Part shown: one piece after another, positions 34,445 to 44,134 of the stretch
Position numbering within the stretch: position 1 is the stretch's first letter
Layout of the letters: each line of letters opens with the position of its first letter
Assembly: GCF_003610495.1 (NCBI RefSeq)
Contig: NZ_RAPK01000008.1
Coordinates: 83,296 to 147,295, forward strand
Reading direction: 5' to 3'
Source: Sinobaca qinghaiensis
Lineage (GTDB): Bacteria > Bacillota > Bacilli > Bacillales > Marinococcaceae
Length of the DNA stretch: 64,000 nt
The notes under the pieces: generated by a model
The model's input: the letters and a program-made list of their open reading frames with translations, nothing else
Databases searched by the model: none
Told to the model about the DNA's origin: nothing
Program-made: the position numbers and the translations under genes

Positions 34445-35896
34445 GTGACACAATCATTTACGAAGCAGTATATCAATGGAAACTGGACAGAAGGCTCCAG
34501 TGCCAAAACAATAGAAAATGCAAATCCATTTACCCAGGAGGCTCTGGGCACGATTACGTCCGCAAACGAACAGGATCTGGATGCAGCCTATAATGCAGCC
34601 GCCTCGGCGCAGAAAGAATGGGCTGCGCTCGTTCCCGCCGAACGGCAGGCTCATTTGTATCAGCTTGCAGATACGATGCAGGAAGAAAAAGAATTTATTA
34701 AAGAATGGCTTGTAAAAGAAGCAGGAAGCACTGCCGCTAAAGCAGAAGCCGAATTTCAGGCAGCACTCGGCATCGTTCGTGAATCCGCTTCTTTCCCAAC
34801 TAGAATGGATGGAAAAATTCTTCCTTCCAACAATCCCGGTAAAGAAAACTATGTGTACCGTATGCCTAAAGGCGTGGTCGGCGTTATCGGGCCATGGAAC
34901 TTCCCGTTTCACTTATCTATGAGATCCATTGCCCCGGCCCTTGCTACAGGCAATACCGTAGTAATAAAGCCGGCTTCCGACACACCCGTTACTTCCGGCT
35001 TAATGCTTGCCCACGTTTTTGAAAAAGCTGGATTTCCTAAAGGTACGGTTAATGTGCTGGTTGGACGCGGCTCGGAGATTGGGGACAGCTTTGTAACGCA
35101 CCCCGTGCCAAAAGTAATTTCCTTTACCGGCTCAACCGAAGTAGGAAGCCACATCGCAGAACTTGCCGGAAAGCACTTAAAGGAAACGGCATTAGAACTG
35201 GGCGGAAACAACGTGATGCTCGTACTTGAGGATGCAGACGTCGATCAGGCTGTGGAAGCTGCAGCATTTGGTAAATTCCTGCACCAGGGACAAATATGCA
35301 TGGCGCTGAACCGCATCGTTGTTCATGAAAGCATTCACGATGAATTTGCAGAGAAGTTCATTGCCAAAACAAAATCACTGCAGGCCGGTGATCCATCAGA
35401 TCAGAAAACCATAATTGGTCCGCTTATTAATAAAGATCAGCTGGACCGCATTCAAAAAGATCTTGATGAAAGTGTTAAGCAGGGTGCTCATATCGCGCTT
35501 GACGGCAAAGCAAACGGCAATCTTCTCGAGCCTGTCGTACTCACCGGCGTAACAAACGATATGCCTATTGCTGAAAACGAAATATTCGGCCCGGTTGCCC
35601 CTATTATTAAAGTAAGTTCAGAGCAGGAAGCTATTGATATTGCTAATGCTTCTCCTTACGGCCTCAGCGGATCTGTGTTTACTAAAGACCGCTTCCGCGG
35701 CATTCAGGTAGCAAAAAAGATTGAAACAGGAATGGTTCACATTAATGATCAATCTGTAAACGATGAAGCCCACGTAGCATTCGGCGGCGAAAAAGATTCC
35801 GGACTCGGCCGTTTCGGAGGCGAATGGGTAATCGATAAATTTACAACAGTTAAAACTATCGGGGTCCAGTCCGGCTACCGTAAGTTTCCATTTTAA
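34445..35896 (+). CDS. Aldehyde dehydrogenase (AldY/YfmT-like)
   Basis: NAD(P)+-dependent oxidation of an aldehyde to its acid; cytosolic. 483 residues with PWNFPFHLSMRSIAPAL, the cofactor FTGSTEVGSHIAEL, the general base Glu251 in ALELGGNN and the catalytic Cys285 in HQGQICMALNR. GTG start after AGGAGG. Sigma-B-like promoter upstream suggests a role in stress-generated aldehydes, like AldY; vanillin and benzaldehyde dehydrogenases are close in sequence type. Confidence 0.92.
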   Translation: MTQSFTKQYINGNWTEGSSAKTIENANPFTQEALGTITSANEQDLDAAYNAAASAQKEWAALVPAERQAHLYQLADTMQEEKEFIKEWLVKEAGSTAAKAEAEFQAALGIVRESASFPTRMDGKILPSNNPGKENYVYRMPKGVVGVIGPWNFPFHLSMRSIAPALATGNTVVIKPASDTPVTSGLMLAHVFEKAGFPKGTVNVLVGRGSEIGDSFVTHPVPKVISFTGSTEVGSHIAELAGKHLKETALELGGNNVMLVLEDADVDQAVEAAAFGKFLHQGQICMALNRIVVHESIHDEFAEKFIAKTKSLQAGDPSDQKTIIGPLINKDQLDRIQKDLDESVKQGAHIALDGKANGNLLEPVVLTGVTNDMPIAENEIFGPVAPIIKVSSEQEAIDIANASPYGLSGSVFTKDRFRGIQVAKKIETGMVHINDQSVNDEAHVAFGGEKDSGLGRFGGEWVIDKFTTVKTIGVQSGYRKFPF

Positions 35897-35939
35897 AATA
35901 ACAGCACGATTATTTTGACCGATTGCACATCTTCCAGGG

Positions 35940-35967
35940 AAAACGGCTTGCTTCCAAGCCGTTTTTT
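35940..35967 (+). terminator. Terminator of the aldehyde dehydrogenase gene
   Basis: AAAACGGCTTG / CAAGCCGTTTT, CTTC loop, T6. Confidence 0.93.
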
Positions 35968-36002
35968 CGTTACATTTACAGTAGACAAAGGAGGCGAACG
36001 AC

Positions 36003-36200
36003 ATGGAAAAAGAAAAAGAAGAACCGCTTTTCGAAAAAGGCGAAGTCCTGTACTATCAAGGAAAAGAATGCCGTGTCATTGCTGAATACGACCGTACGGT
36101 ATGTGTAGAATTTTCCGGTTATCCTTTTGCAGGCGAAGAGGAAGAGTTCCCACATCCCCGCGTCATCCTGCTTAAGAATGAAGTACAGCGTTCCGCTTAA
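36003..36200 (+). CDS. Small acidic protein of unknown function
   Basis: 65 residues, no signal or membrane segment, predicted beta-rich (EVLYYQGKECRVIAEYDRTVCVEFSGYPF). No family recognised; the pattern recalls small SH3-like barrels. ATG after AAAGGAGGCGAACGAC, a strong site, and a terminator follows, so the gene is probably real. Confidence 0.7.
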   Translation: MEKEKEEPLFEKGEVLYYQGKECRVIAEYDRTVCVEFSGYPFAGEEEEFPHPRVILLKNEVQRSA

Positions 36201-36212
36201 TTCGATAAAATA

Positions 36213-36250
36213 AAAAGAAAGGCTCTCTTTGCGAAGAGAACCTTTCTTTT
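36213..36250. terminator. Bidirectional terminator between the small acidic protein and GNAT genes
   Basis: AAAGAAAGG-C-TCTCTT / AAGAGA-A-CCTTTCTTT with one internal mismatch, A and T runs on both sides. Confidence 0.88.
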
Positions 36251-36251
36251 T

Positions 36252-36728
36252 TTATGTGTAAAGCGGCTTGGACATCGCCACGATATCAAAAGGCGTACCG
36301 AGTTTTGTTACCGTTATTGTACGATAAACCCGGTAGCCCAGCTTTTCATAACGCCTGATATTACCTTCTGTAGTACACCGGACTTTACAGTATACTTCTT
36401 CTTTTCCGGCCTTTTCCGCTTCCGCCTCCACCCAGCTGATTAATGCTCTGGCATACCCGCGCCCTCTTGCTTCCGGCAGAACGGAAAGCCTCATAAAATA
36501 AAACCGGGTATCCTCCTCTTTTACCCGGATCATTCCGAGAGGGATGCCGTTTTCATAAAGTACGGCCGCCCACTCCTCCCCGGCTGCCAGTGAAAGAGCA
36601 ATAGATTCTTCTGTTTCTTTCATTGCCCCGGAAGGCGGGTCAAAATGATTGTATTCTTTAAATGACTCGTGCATTACTTTTTTAATAATTCCTGCCTGCT
36701 CTACTCCTGCTTTTTTTATTTCAATCAT
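36252..36728 (-). CDS. GNAT family N-acetyltransferase
   Basis: 158 residues of the acetyl-CoA-binding GNAT fold. Motif A is visible in FYFMRLSVLPEARGRGYARALISWVEAEA, with the R-G-R-G-Y loop; the C-terminal ENIRRYEKLGYRVY-type helix is also present. Acceptor substrate unknown. ATG after GAGGAAG. Confidence 0.87.
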   Translation of the reverse strand: MIEIKKAGVEQAGIIKKVMHESFKEYNHFDPPSGAMKETEESIALSLAAGEEWAAVLYENGIPLGMIRVKEEDTRFYFMRLSVLPEARGRGYARALISWVEAEAEKAGKEEVYCKVRCTTEGNIRRYEKLGYRVYRTITVTKLGTPFDIVAMSKPLYT

Positions 36729-36830
36729 CTATTTTTCTTCCTCTCATCAAATTCTCATTTTTTTATCATGATCTCTTCATTTATGTATTCTATACTATAG
36801 TATATAAGAAAAGAAAAGGAGCGGGCAAAG

Positions 36831-37448
36831 ATGAAAAAATTGATCATCATCACCCTCTGCATTATTGCTATCGGCGCTGTCGCTGTCGGAGTGCAGATGT
36901 TTTCGGCTTCTGCTGATGATCCTTCCCTCAATTCCGAGGAAGCAAAAGAACTGGCTGCAAGCCGCTATCCCGGAGAAGTTACTGTAATTGAACTAAACAA
37001 TGAAAGCGGAGAGCAGATATATACGATGGAAATTGACGGAAATGATAACGATTACCGTCTCAAACTTAATGCAGATTCCGGAGACGTCGTTGAGCTTTCT
37101 GAGATAACGAACGCTGATTCTCAAGAAGAAGCAAGTGAGGAAAGCGCTGCGGATACAGCCTCAGAGCCTGAACCGGCTGCTGAAGAGAGCAGCTCTGAGG
37201 AAGCCTCTCCTGCTGAAGAAGAATCTTCCCGTGAGACAGGATCTTCATCAAATCAACTTCCGATAAGCATGGATGATGCTAAATCCATTGCACTTGAAGA
37301 AGTCGGAGGCGGTTCTGTTACTGATATTGAACTTGATGATGACGACGGCAGAGTTCTGTACGAACTCGAAATCGTATCTTCACAGGGAGAAGTAGATGTC
37401 GATGTGGATGCACGCACCGGAGAAATTATCGTTATATCCTATGACTAA
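36831..37448 (+). CDS. Exported PepSY-domain protein
   Basis: 205 residues: signal or anchor helix (KLIIITLCIIAIGAVAVGVQM), a PepSY-like domain (EEAKELAASRYPGEVTVIELNNESGEQIYTMEI is its span), an acidic Ser/Glu linker of about 45 residues, and a second PepSY-like domain ending VDVDARTGEIIVIS. Function unknown; PepSY domains often inhibit peptidases. ATG after AAAGGAGCGGG. A perfect 14-bp palindrome TATACTATAGTATA (36791-36804) with a -10-like TATACT lies just upstream. Mature protein very acidic. Confidence 0.8.
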   Translation: MKKLIIITLCIIAIGAVAVGVQMFSASADDPSLNSEEAKELAASRYPGEVTVIELNNESGEQIYTMEIDGNDNDYRLKLNADSGDVVELSEITNADSQEEASEESAADTASEPEPAAEESSSEEASPAEEESSRETGSSSNQLPISMDDAKSIALEEVGGGSVTDIELDDDDGRVLYELEIVSSQGEVDVDVDARTGEIIVISYD

Positions 37449-37578
37449 TATGTTCTGCTCCTGCAGAATTTTCTATTTATCCCAAAAAATCAGATGGAAA
37501 TTTGATAATCATCAGGCTTTTCAATAAATGCTGTTTTCGCTATGCTTAATAGAAACAAACAGACAGCGGTGAGTGAAT

Positions 37579-38205
37579 ATGTTAGATGATACGGGAGAAC
37601 GAATCATCCCAAAGCAGATGCAGGCTTCCAATCGAATGCTGCTCGAACATATGGCACGTTATTCGTTTGCCTGTCCCTATGCTTCAGGAAAAGTGCTTGA
37701 TATTGCCTGCGGAACAGGCTATGGCACCCATATAGTTACAAAAACACGCAAAAACTTCATTGATTCCTCTCTGGGAATAGATGTAGATCCAAAAACGGTG
37801 GAATATGCCCAAAAGGAGTATTATCATCCCCTGCTTTCCTTTGAACAGGGAGATCTTCTTGACCCGGAACTTCCCGGGAGAATTGGCACCTTTGATACCA
37901 TCATTTCGTTTGAAACAATTGAACACGTAGCTGACGACTATTTATGTTTAAAACAGCTGCACCGCCTTTTAAAACCAGGCGGTACTCTTGTGATATCCAC
38001 CCCTTTCGGCCGGGGCAGAGGCTTTCCTTCCAATGAATCTTTTCATTTTCATCAATTAACCGATAACGAATGGGCCGGCCTGATTACAGACTCTAAATGG
38101 AAATGGCAGAAGGCCCAGCTTTTCTATCAGCTTGGTGTTGCAATTGAACGACCACGCCGTGAAGAAGTTCATTACCCATTAGGCATTGCCGTATGCAGGA
38201 AATAA
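37579..38205 (+). CDS. Class I SAM-dependent methyltransferase
   Basis: 208-residue cytosolic enzyme. SAM motif I is VLDIACGTGYGTHIV, motif II region FDTIISFETIEHVADDY, then LKPGGTLVISTPFG. The pattern is that of the UbiE/methyltransferase-11 group; acceptor unknown. ATG 37579 is chosen with GGTGAG 7 nt upstream; a GTG two codons earlier is the alternative. Confidence 0.85.
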   Translation: MLDDTGERIIPKQMQASNRMLLEHMARYSFACPYASGKVLDIACGTGYGTHIVTKTRKNFIDSSLGIDVDPKTVEYAQKEYYHPLLSFEQGDLLDPELPGRIGTFDTIISFETIEHVADDYLCLKQLHRLLKPGGTLVISTPFGRGRGFPSNESFHFHQLTDNEWAGLITDSKWKWQKAQLFYQLGVAIERPRREEVHYPLGIAVCRK

Positions 38206-38220
38206 AGCAGTTTCATCCAG

Positions 38221-38252
38221 GAACCTCTGTCTTTTCAGGCAGAGGTTCTTTA
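38221..38252 (+). terminator. Terminator of the methyltransferase gene
   Basis: GAACCTCTG / CAGAGGTTC perfect 9-bp stem followed by a short T-run. Confidence 0.75.
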
Positions 38253-38337
38253 CATAAGATATTCTGTAAAAGCACATTTCTGGGCGCTGATGTCCGGCTG
38301 CGTTAAAATGAATAGTATGAAAAAGGAGTGAAGACAA

Positions 38338-39489
38338 ATGAACGTTCTGCAGGAAACAACAAAAGACAGCCGGCTTCAACTATTAAAAGAAACGACGGCT
38401 CCCTTTTCAGAAAGAGCATGGAGCCATAACGAAGAAGCTGTTTTTCCCCATCAAAATATAGAAGACTTAAAAAAAATCAAATATCCTTCTCTAACAGCCC
38501 CTATAGAATACGGCGGGATGGAGATCTCTCTACTGGAGTTCATTGAGTCACAGGAAATCATTGCAGAAGCCGATGGTTCCACTGCCCTGGCGATCGGATG
38601 GCACGTCGGAATCTTAAAGGATCTGACCGAAACACGTCCATGGCCGGAATCTGTATTTAAACGAGTGTGTGAAACCATCACCTCCGATCAGGCACTGCTG
38701 AACAATACAGCTACAGAGGCTGCGACCGGAAGTCCGACGAGGGGCGGAAAACCTATGACTGAAGCCTCCCGCTCCAAAGATGGCTGGGTGCTGACCGGCC
38801 GCAAAACATTTACGACACTTGCCCCTGCCCTGGATTACTTTGTAGTTAGTGCCGGCCTGACTGAAGATAACCGTACGGCTAACTTTCTCGTTCCACGCGC
38901 CACCCCGGGGGTTTCCATTGACGAAACCTGGGACTCTGTCGCTATGCGGGGCACAGGCAGCCACGATCTTGTACTTGATCAGGCAAAAGTGCCGGAGGAC
39001 CATCTCGTCACCTTTCTGAACCCCGGAAACAAAAAAGCAGCCGGATGGCTGCTTCATATTCCAGCCTGTTATTTAGGCATTGCCCAGGCCGCTGCGAACC
39101 ACGCCACAGCTTTCGCGAAAGAATATTCGCCGAATACAATGGAAGGAACCATTTCTGATATACCAGCCGTTCAGGAGAAAATCGGCGAGATGGAAGCCAA
39201 ACTTATACAAAGCAGGCATTTTCTCCATAGTGTGGCCCGGCAGTGGGACGAGTCATCTGCAGCACAGCGGGACGCCATGAAGCCGGAGCTTGGAACGGTT
39301 AAGCGAAGCGTCGTCAATGAAGCCATTGCTGTTGTTGACTTGGCCATGCGGATTGAAGGCGCAAGAAGCTTATCGGCTTCCAACCCGCTTCAGCGCTATT
39401 ACCGCGACGTCCGGGCCGGTCTTCATAATCCCCCGATGGACGATATGACTATTACTATGCTTGCGAAAGAGGCACTTAAGCGTTATTAA
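38338..39489 (+). CDS. Acyl-CoA dehydrogenase-like flavoprotein (YdbM-like)
   Basis: 383 residues of the acyl-CoA dehydrogenase fold: N-terminal helical domain, central beta domain with DGWVLTGRKTFTTLAP and TWDSVAMRGTGSHDLVLD, C-terminal helices ending RYYRDVRAGLHNPPMDD. This C-terminal pattern is that of the Acyl-CoA_dh_2 group containing flavin monooxygenases such as DszC and SfnC, so it may oxidise a sulfur compound rather than an acyl-CoA. B. subtilis YdbM is the likely counterpart. ATG after AAGGAG. Confidence 0.83.
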   Translation: MNVLQETTKDSRLQLLKETTAPFSERAWSHNEEAVFPHQNIEDLKKIKYPSLTAPIEYGGMEISLLEFIESQEIIAEADGSTALAIGWHVGILKDLTETRPWPESVFKRVCETITSDQALLNNTATEAATGSPTRGGKPMTEASRSKDGWVLTGRKTFTTLAPALDYFVVSAGLTEDNRTANFLVPRATPGVSIDETWDSVAMRGTGSHDLVLDQAKVPEDHLVTFLNPGNKKAAGWLLHIPACYLGIAQAAANHATAFAKEYSPNTMEGTISDIPAVQEKIGEMEAKLIQSRHFLHSVARQWDESSAAQRDAMKPELGTVKRSVVNEAIAVVDLAMRIEGARSLSASNPLQRYYRDVRAGLHNPPMDDMTITMLAKEALKRY

Positions 39490-39492
39490 AAA

Positions 39493-39538
39493 GCAGTAAA
39501 AAGCCGGACCCTGAGAGAGGGTCCGGCTTTTTTACTGC
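39493..39538. terminator. Strong bidirectional terminator between the YdbM-like gene and nasC
   Basis: GCAGTAAAAAAGCCGG-type arms: AAAGCCGGACCC / GGGTCCGGCTTT perfect, 7-nt loop, extended outward by GCAGTAA/TTACTGC; T and A runs on both sides. It includes the nasC stop codon. Confidence 0.93.
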
Positions 39539-41676
39539 TGCTCTTGATATGGTGATACCCGGACCGCTGACCGCTTAAAACCAGGCATCCGGCAGACCGG
39601 ATCAAGCCTACCTTCTACGAGCATGTTGACGTTCTGGCTTTCTGCCCAGTGAAAAGGCACAAACACCGTATCCTCCCTGATACTTTCAGAAATCCTGCTT
39701 CTGACGGTGATTTGCCCGCGCGGCGATTCAATAGTAACGAGCGTGTTTTCTGAAATAGCATGGCGTTTCGCAGTTACAGGGTGAATTTCAATGAACGATT
39801 CAAACAGGCGGGCATTTAAATTACTGCTTTTCCGGGTCTGCACTCCGGTTAAATAGTGGGCCATTACCCTGCCTGTCGTTAAATACAGCGGAAACTCCTG
39901 ACTGACTTCTTCTTTAGGATGCTCATTTTTCAAAGGTACTACCAGCAGCTCGGCCCGCCCTCCGTCTCTTGCAAAACGGTCTTCAAAAAGTCGCTTCGTT
40001 CCGGGATCTGATTCACTGCGGCACGGCCAGAAGACTCCTTCTGCCTGACGGATCCGTTCATACGTTATTCCAAAATAATCGGCTATGCCTCCTTTTGAGG
40101 CCAGACGCAGCTCGTTAAAAATCTCTTCTGCCGATTGATAGGAAAATTGAGTGCCGTATCCCAGTATTCCAGCGATCATTGATAATATCTCCCAGTCATT
40201 TTTACTTTCACCGGGTGCTTTTTTATCCGCTTCCCGAAGGGTAACCCGCCCTTCCAGATTCGTAAGCGTTCCTGCATTTTCCATGTAAGAAGCCGCCGGC
40301 AGAACCAGATCGGCATATTCTGCGGTTTCCGAAATAAACATATCCACCGCTACGAAAAAATCCAGTGACTGGATGGCTTCCTTTACCATCGTTGCATGAG
40401 GGTTGGAAATGATGGGATTAGAGCCGACAAGAAATAAACTTTTAATGTCTCCTCTGCCGATCAGCTCCATCATTTCATAGGCGGAGACACCTTTTCCGGG
40501 CATGTCCTTTTCCTTCATCCCCCATACATCAGCTATATACTTCCGGTCTTCTTTATTGTCAATAGACCGGTAACCCGGGAGCTGGTCTGCTTTTTGTCCA
40601 TGTTCTCTTCCTCCCTGACCGTTGCCCTGACCGGTAATGGCTCCATATCCACTTCCTTTTTTTCCTATTTTCCCAGTCAACAGCAGTATGTTGATAAAAT
40701 TCCGGACGGCCAGATAGCCGTCGACCTGCTGCTCAATTCCGCGGGCGGTAAAAATCATTCCGGATTCTGCATTCGCAAATGCCCTTGCTGCTTTTTCCAG
40801 TTCCTGATAGGGAATACCGGCCTCTTCGGCACAGGCTTCCACCGTTAACCCCTGCAGATGGACGAATAGTTCCTCAGCGCCTTCGGTCCGTTTTTCTATG
40901 AAATCCAGATCTGCTTTGCCTTCGTCATATATACATTTAAGTATCGCATTGGCTGCTGCATTATCGCATCCGGGCTTTACCTTCAAATGCAGATCGGCCA
41001 TCTGTGCCGTCGCTGTTTCACGTGGATCTACGACAATAATATAGGCACCATTGCGCTTTGCTTCCTCAAAGTACGGCATAATCGTCGGCTGACAGTCAGC
41101 AATATTGGTTCCTGCCAGAATGATACATTTCGTTTCCGGAATTTCATCCAGCTGGTTGGTTAATCCCCGGTCTATCCCCAGCGCTTTATTTCCAGCTGAG
41201 GCCGCTGCCGACATGCAGAATCGGCCGTTATAATCAATATACTTCGTTCCCAGTGCCAGTCTTGCAAATTTACCGAGTATATAAGAAGTTTCATTCGTAA
41301 GCGATCCGCCGCCGTATACGCCGATAGTATTTTTTCCGTACTCTTTCTGCAGAGCCGGAATTTTTTCTTTAATTAGCTGCAGTGCTGCGTCCCAGCTGAT
41401 CGGCTGAAAAGCCCCGTCTATTTTCTGCATAGGATAGCGCAGACGGTCTTCGTGAAACGCATGCTGATAGGCATTGAGGCCTTTTACACAAAGACGGCCT
41501 CCTGTCGTTGGATTATCGACCCCAGTGGTACGGTACCTTTTTCTCGTAACAATGGTCTGCTCAATCACCTGCTTTTTGCACTGCATACTGCAGAAAGGAC
41601 ACTGCGCGTTGTATACTTTTTCCGTTTCCACTTTCTGCTGTTTTTCCCGGAAGTATTTAAGCATCAGCTCTGACAT
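39532..41676 (-). CDS. nasC: Assimilatory nitrate reductase, catalytic molybdopterin subunit
   Basis: Reduces nitrate to nitrite in the cytosol using electrons from NasB. 714 residues. An N-terminal [4Fe-4S] motif CPFCSMQC with the fourth Cys in RLCVKG is followed by the molybdopterin guanine dinucleotide domains (LAGTNIADCQPTIMPYF, GQGNGQGGREHGQKADQLPGYR) and the C-terminal MopB-binding domain (YLTTGRVMAHYLTGVQTRKS). The start overlaps the end of nasB. The B. subtilis order nasB-nasC is kept, but nitrite reductase genes do not follow. Confidence 0.94.
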   Translation of the reverse strand: MSELMLKYFREKQQKVETEKVYNAQCPFCSMQCKKQVIEQTIVTRKRYRTTGVDNPTTGGRLCVKGLNAYQHAFHEDRLRYPMQKIDGAFQPISWDAALQLIKEKIPALQKEYGKNTIGVYGGGSLTNETSYILGKFARLALGTKYIDYNGRFCMSAAASAGNKALGIDRGLTNQLDEIPETKCIILAGTNIADCQPTIMPYFEEAKRNGAYIIVVDPRETATAQMADLHLKVKPGCDNAAANAILKCIYDEGKADLDFIEKRTEGAEELFVHLQGLTVEACAEEAGIPYQELEKAARAFANAESGMIFTARGIEQQVDGYLAVRNFINILLLTGKIGKKGSGYGAITGQGNGQGGREHGQKADQLPGYRSIDNKEDRKYIADVWGMKEKDMPGKGVSAYEMMELIGRGDIKSLFLVGSNPIISNPHATMVKEAIQSLDFFVAVDMFISETAEYADLVLPAASYMENAGTLTNLEGRVTLREADKKAPGESKNDWEILSMIAGILGYGTQFSYQSAEEIFNELRLASKGGIADYFGITYERIRQAEGVFWPCRSESDPGTKRLFEDRFARDGGRAELLVVPLKNEHPKEEVSQEFPLYLTTGRVMAHYLTGVQTRKSSNLNARLFESFIEIHPVTAKRHAISENTLVTIESPRGQITVRSRISESIREDTVFVPFHWAESQNVNMLVEGRLDPVCRMPGFKRSAVRVSPYQEQQ

Positions 41677-44024
41677 ATGTGTCCTCCTTGTTGTAACATC
41701 AGCTCTTTGATCCGCTGCTGTTCTTCGTCTTTCTGTTCCAAAAGCACCGCTGCGTTGGCTTCTTGAAAAAGAACTTCCCTGATATGAACCATGGTTACTC
41801 TTTCAACCCACCGGGAGAGTGTTTCGCCGTACCCCGCTGAAATACGGTAGTATAACAGAACAGATTCAAGCATATAAAGCACCGTCTGCTGCTCAGCAAA
41901 AGAAAAAAGAATATGGTTTTTTTCTTCTACAGCCACTCGAAGCTCCCACTTTTCATTTTGATATAGTATACCGGCATGCCCACTTTGAATGTCTGCACAG
42001 TTGTGGCTGCAGGAGGACATGCGGATAAACGGCTGTGTCGGAAATGGGAGCAGTTCCATTCTTTTTTCGAGCCATACTGCCATTTCCTGCTCCGGCTGTT
42101 TTGTACAGGCACATTCTACTTTTTCGAGGCTTCTTATCTGTACAGCCGGAAATCGATTTCCGGGCAGTCCCATCCGTTGTAAGCCCAGTTTTTCAGCCGC
42201 TGTTTCTAAAAGCCCGGGGTCCACAGGGGAGATTTCGATCGATCCATCCGGAAGCGGCTTTAAGAAATCCACCCCGCATGCGGACGCCGTTTCTGCCGCA
42301 CTCTCCCATTCAGACAGGGAAAATCCTCCTCCTTTTCCTGGAATATGGACAGCCAGACTTCCATCCGAGCGTTCTATTATATTTTCATACGTATCGGCTT
42401 TCCCTGTTTCTGCTGAAAAATAAGCAGGAGAGATCATATATAAATAGTAGGGAAGGGCTTCTCTGCACGTCCCACACCCCTTGTCCGTTTTCCAGCCGGG
42501 CATTTGATAAGCCTCTTTCAAAGAAGATGGCATACGATCCTGAAGGAGGCTGACGACCTCTTCTTCTTCCAGGTCCGTGCATTCGCAGAAAGGTATTTTT
42601 TCTATGTGCTCGTTAAACTCATCGCTCTGCATATAGTCCAGAAGCTCTTCCACTACCGGGCGGCACCCCCCGCATGAAGAAGAAGCACCGGTACAGGCTT
42701 TTACTTCTTCTGCTGTACAAAGCCCGCGTGTCTGCACTTCTTTTATGATGGTACCTTTGGATACATTATTGCAGTGACAGACAGCCGCGTGAGACGAGAG
42801 CGTTTTAATTCTACTCTTCGTGGAATCATTGACGGATAAAAGCTGTTGTTTTTCTTTTTCCGAGAGCGGCTTCCGGGTTTTAATCCACTGCTGCAGGGAA
42901 GCGGACATGTTCGTGCTGCCATAAAGCACAGCTCCCTGCACCATATCTTCTTTCATAATAATCTTGCGGTACTGGTTTTCTTTTTCATCGAAAAGCTGCA
43001 GCACATAGCTGTCCGATTCTTCTTCAAGGCTTCCCGCAGAAAATACTTCCACTCCTGGAATCTTCAGTCTCGTATATACAGCAGAGCCGGAATAGTCCCG
43101 TTCTTTTTTTCCTGAAACAGAAGCCGCAAGCACTTTGGCCTGTTCATATAACGGAGCGACCAGACCATATGTAGTGCCCCGGTGCTCTGCGCATTCTCCG
43201 AGGGCATAAATACCTTCTGCCTCTGTTTCCATCCAGTCGTTAACTATAATACCCTTATTCACAGGAATACCGCTTGCCCCCGCCAGCTCTATTTGAGGCT
43301 TTATTCCCGCTGCCATTACGACAGCATCTACCGCAAGAGAGGTGCCATCTTCAAACAACAGCTCATCTGCCTGTTCCAAGCCCTTTATTGCTTTGGTTTC
43401 AGCAGAAAATAAAAAATGCATCCCCTGTTTTTCCAATTCTTCCTGCAGCAGCCCCGCTGCCATTTCATCCAGCTGACGATTCATTAAAAAAGGACCACGA
43501 TGAACCACCGTAACGTCCAGGCCTCTATTTAAAAGGCCCCGGGCCGCTTCAAGTCCGAGAAGTCCTCCTCCAATAACGGCCGCTTTTTGAAAAGTGTCTG
43601 CCTGATCCAGAATTTCCTCACAGTCTTTCATTGTCCGGAAAACAAATACGTTTTCTTTATCTGCTCCCTGCACAGGAGGGATATAGGCTTTAGAACCTGT
43701 AGCAATCACGGCTTTGTCAAACGCCACTTCCGTTCCATCATCTGTGCGGACCACCCGGTTTTCCTGGTCCACATATAATGCTTTTGTTCCCGTAATCAGT
43801 TCAATATGATGGTCTTCATACCACTGCAGCGGATGTATGTATAATTCCGGTCCGCCTGCTTCCCCCTGAAGATAGGAAGACAGCTTCATCCGGTTATAGG
43901 AAAGTCCTGTTTCTTCACCAATAATCGTTATATCGAAAGTTTTCGGAGCGGTTTCGAGTAACTCTTCTATAAAACGAAGTCCCGCCATGCCATTACCGAT
44001 CAGCAGTACTTTCTCTTTATTCAT
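41664..44024 (-). CDS. nasB: Assimilatory nitrate reductase, electron transfer subunit
   Basis: 786 residues, like B. subtilis NasB: an N-terminal pyridine nucleotide-disulfide oxidoreductase module with FAD (LLIGNGMAGLRFIEEL) and NAD(P)H (AAVIGGGLLGLEAARGL) sites, then two BFD-like [2Fe-2S] stretches (VCHCNNVSKGTI...CGGC about 430-470; CECTDLEEEEVVSLL...KGCGTC about 495-540) and a nitrite/sulfite reductase ferredoxin-like tail. It passes electrons from NADH to NasC. ATG after GGAGGCGTCTT. No TnrA box was found upstream, though one is expected. Confidence 0.92.
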   Translation of the reverse strand: MNKEKVLLIGNGMAGLRFIEELLETAPKTFDITIIGEETGLSYNRMKLSSYLQGEAGGPELYIHPLQWYEDHHIELITGTKALYVDQENRVVRTDDGTEVAFDKAVIATGSKAYIPPVQGADKENVFVFRTMKDCEEILDQADTFQKAAVIGGGLLGLEAARGLLNRGLDVTVVHRGPFLMNRQLDEMAAGLLQEELEKQGMHFLFSAETKAIKGLEQADELLFEDGTSLAVDAVVMAAGIKPQIELAGASGIPVNKGIIVNDWMETEAEGIYALGECAEHRGTTYGLVAPLYEQAKVLAASVSGKKERDYSGSAVYTRLKIPGVEVFSAGSLEEESDSYVLQLFDEKENQYRKIIMKEDMVQGAVLYGSTNMSASLQQWIKTRKPLSEKEKQQLLSVNDSTKSRIKTLSSHAAVCHCNNVSKGTIIKEVQTRGLCTAEEVKACTGASSSCGGCRPVVEELLDYMQSDEFNEHIEKIPFCECTDLEEEEVVSLLQDRMPSSLKEAYQMPGWKTDKGCGTCREALPYYLYMISPAYFSAETGKADTYENIIERSDGSLAVHIPGKGGGFSLSEWESAAETASACGVDFLKPLPDGSIEISPVDPGLLETAAEKLGLQRMGLPGNRFPAVQIRSLEKVECACTKQPEQEMAVWLEKRMELLPFPTQPFIRMSSCSHNCADIQSGHAGILYQNEKWELRVAVEEKNHILFSFAEQQTVLYMLESVLLYYRISAGYGETLSRWVERVTMVHIREVLFQEANAAVLLEQKDEEQQRIKELMLQQGGHICQS

Positions 44025-44085
44025 AAGACGCCTCCAGCCCGTATTGCCCTGCTATTATACGAAATACATATGGTCCTATTGTCTA

Positions 44086-44117
44086 AAAAGAAAAGCCGCC
44101 CTTCAAGAAGGACGGCA
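44086..44117 (-). terminator. Terminator of the EamA transporter gene at 44135
   Basis: Minus strand GCCGTCC / GGGCGGC (one G-U) with TTTTCTTTTT, just downstream of the stop. Confidence 0.82.
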
Positions 44118-44134
44118 GAAAATATCACAGACTT

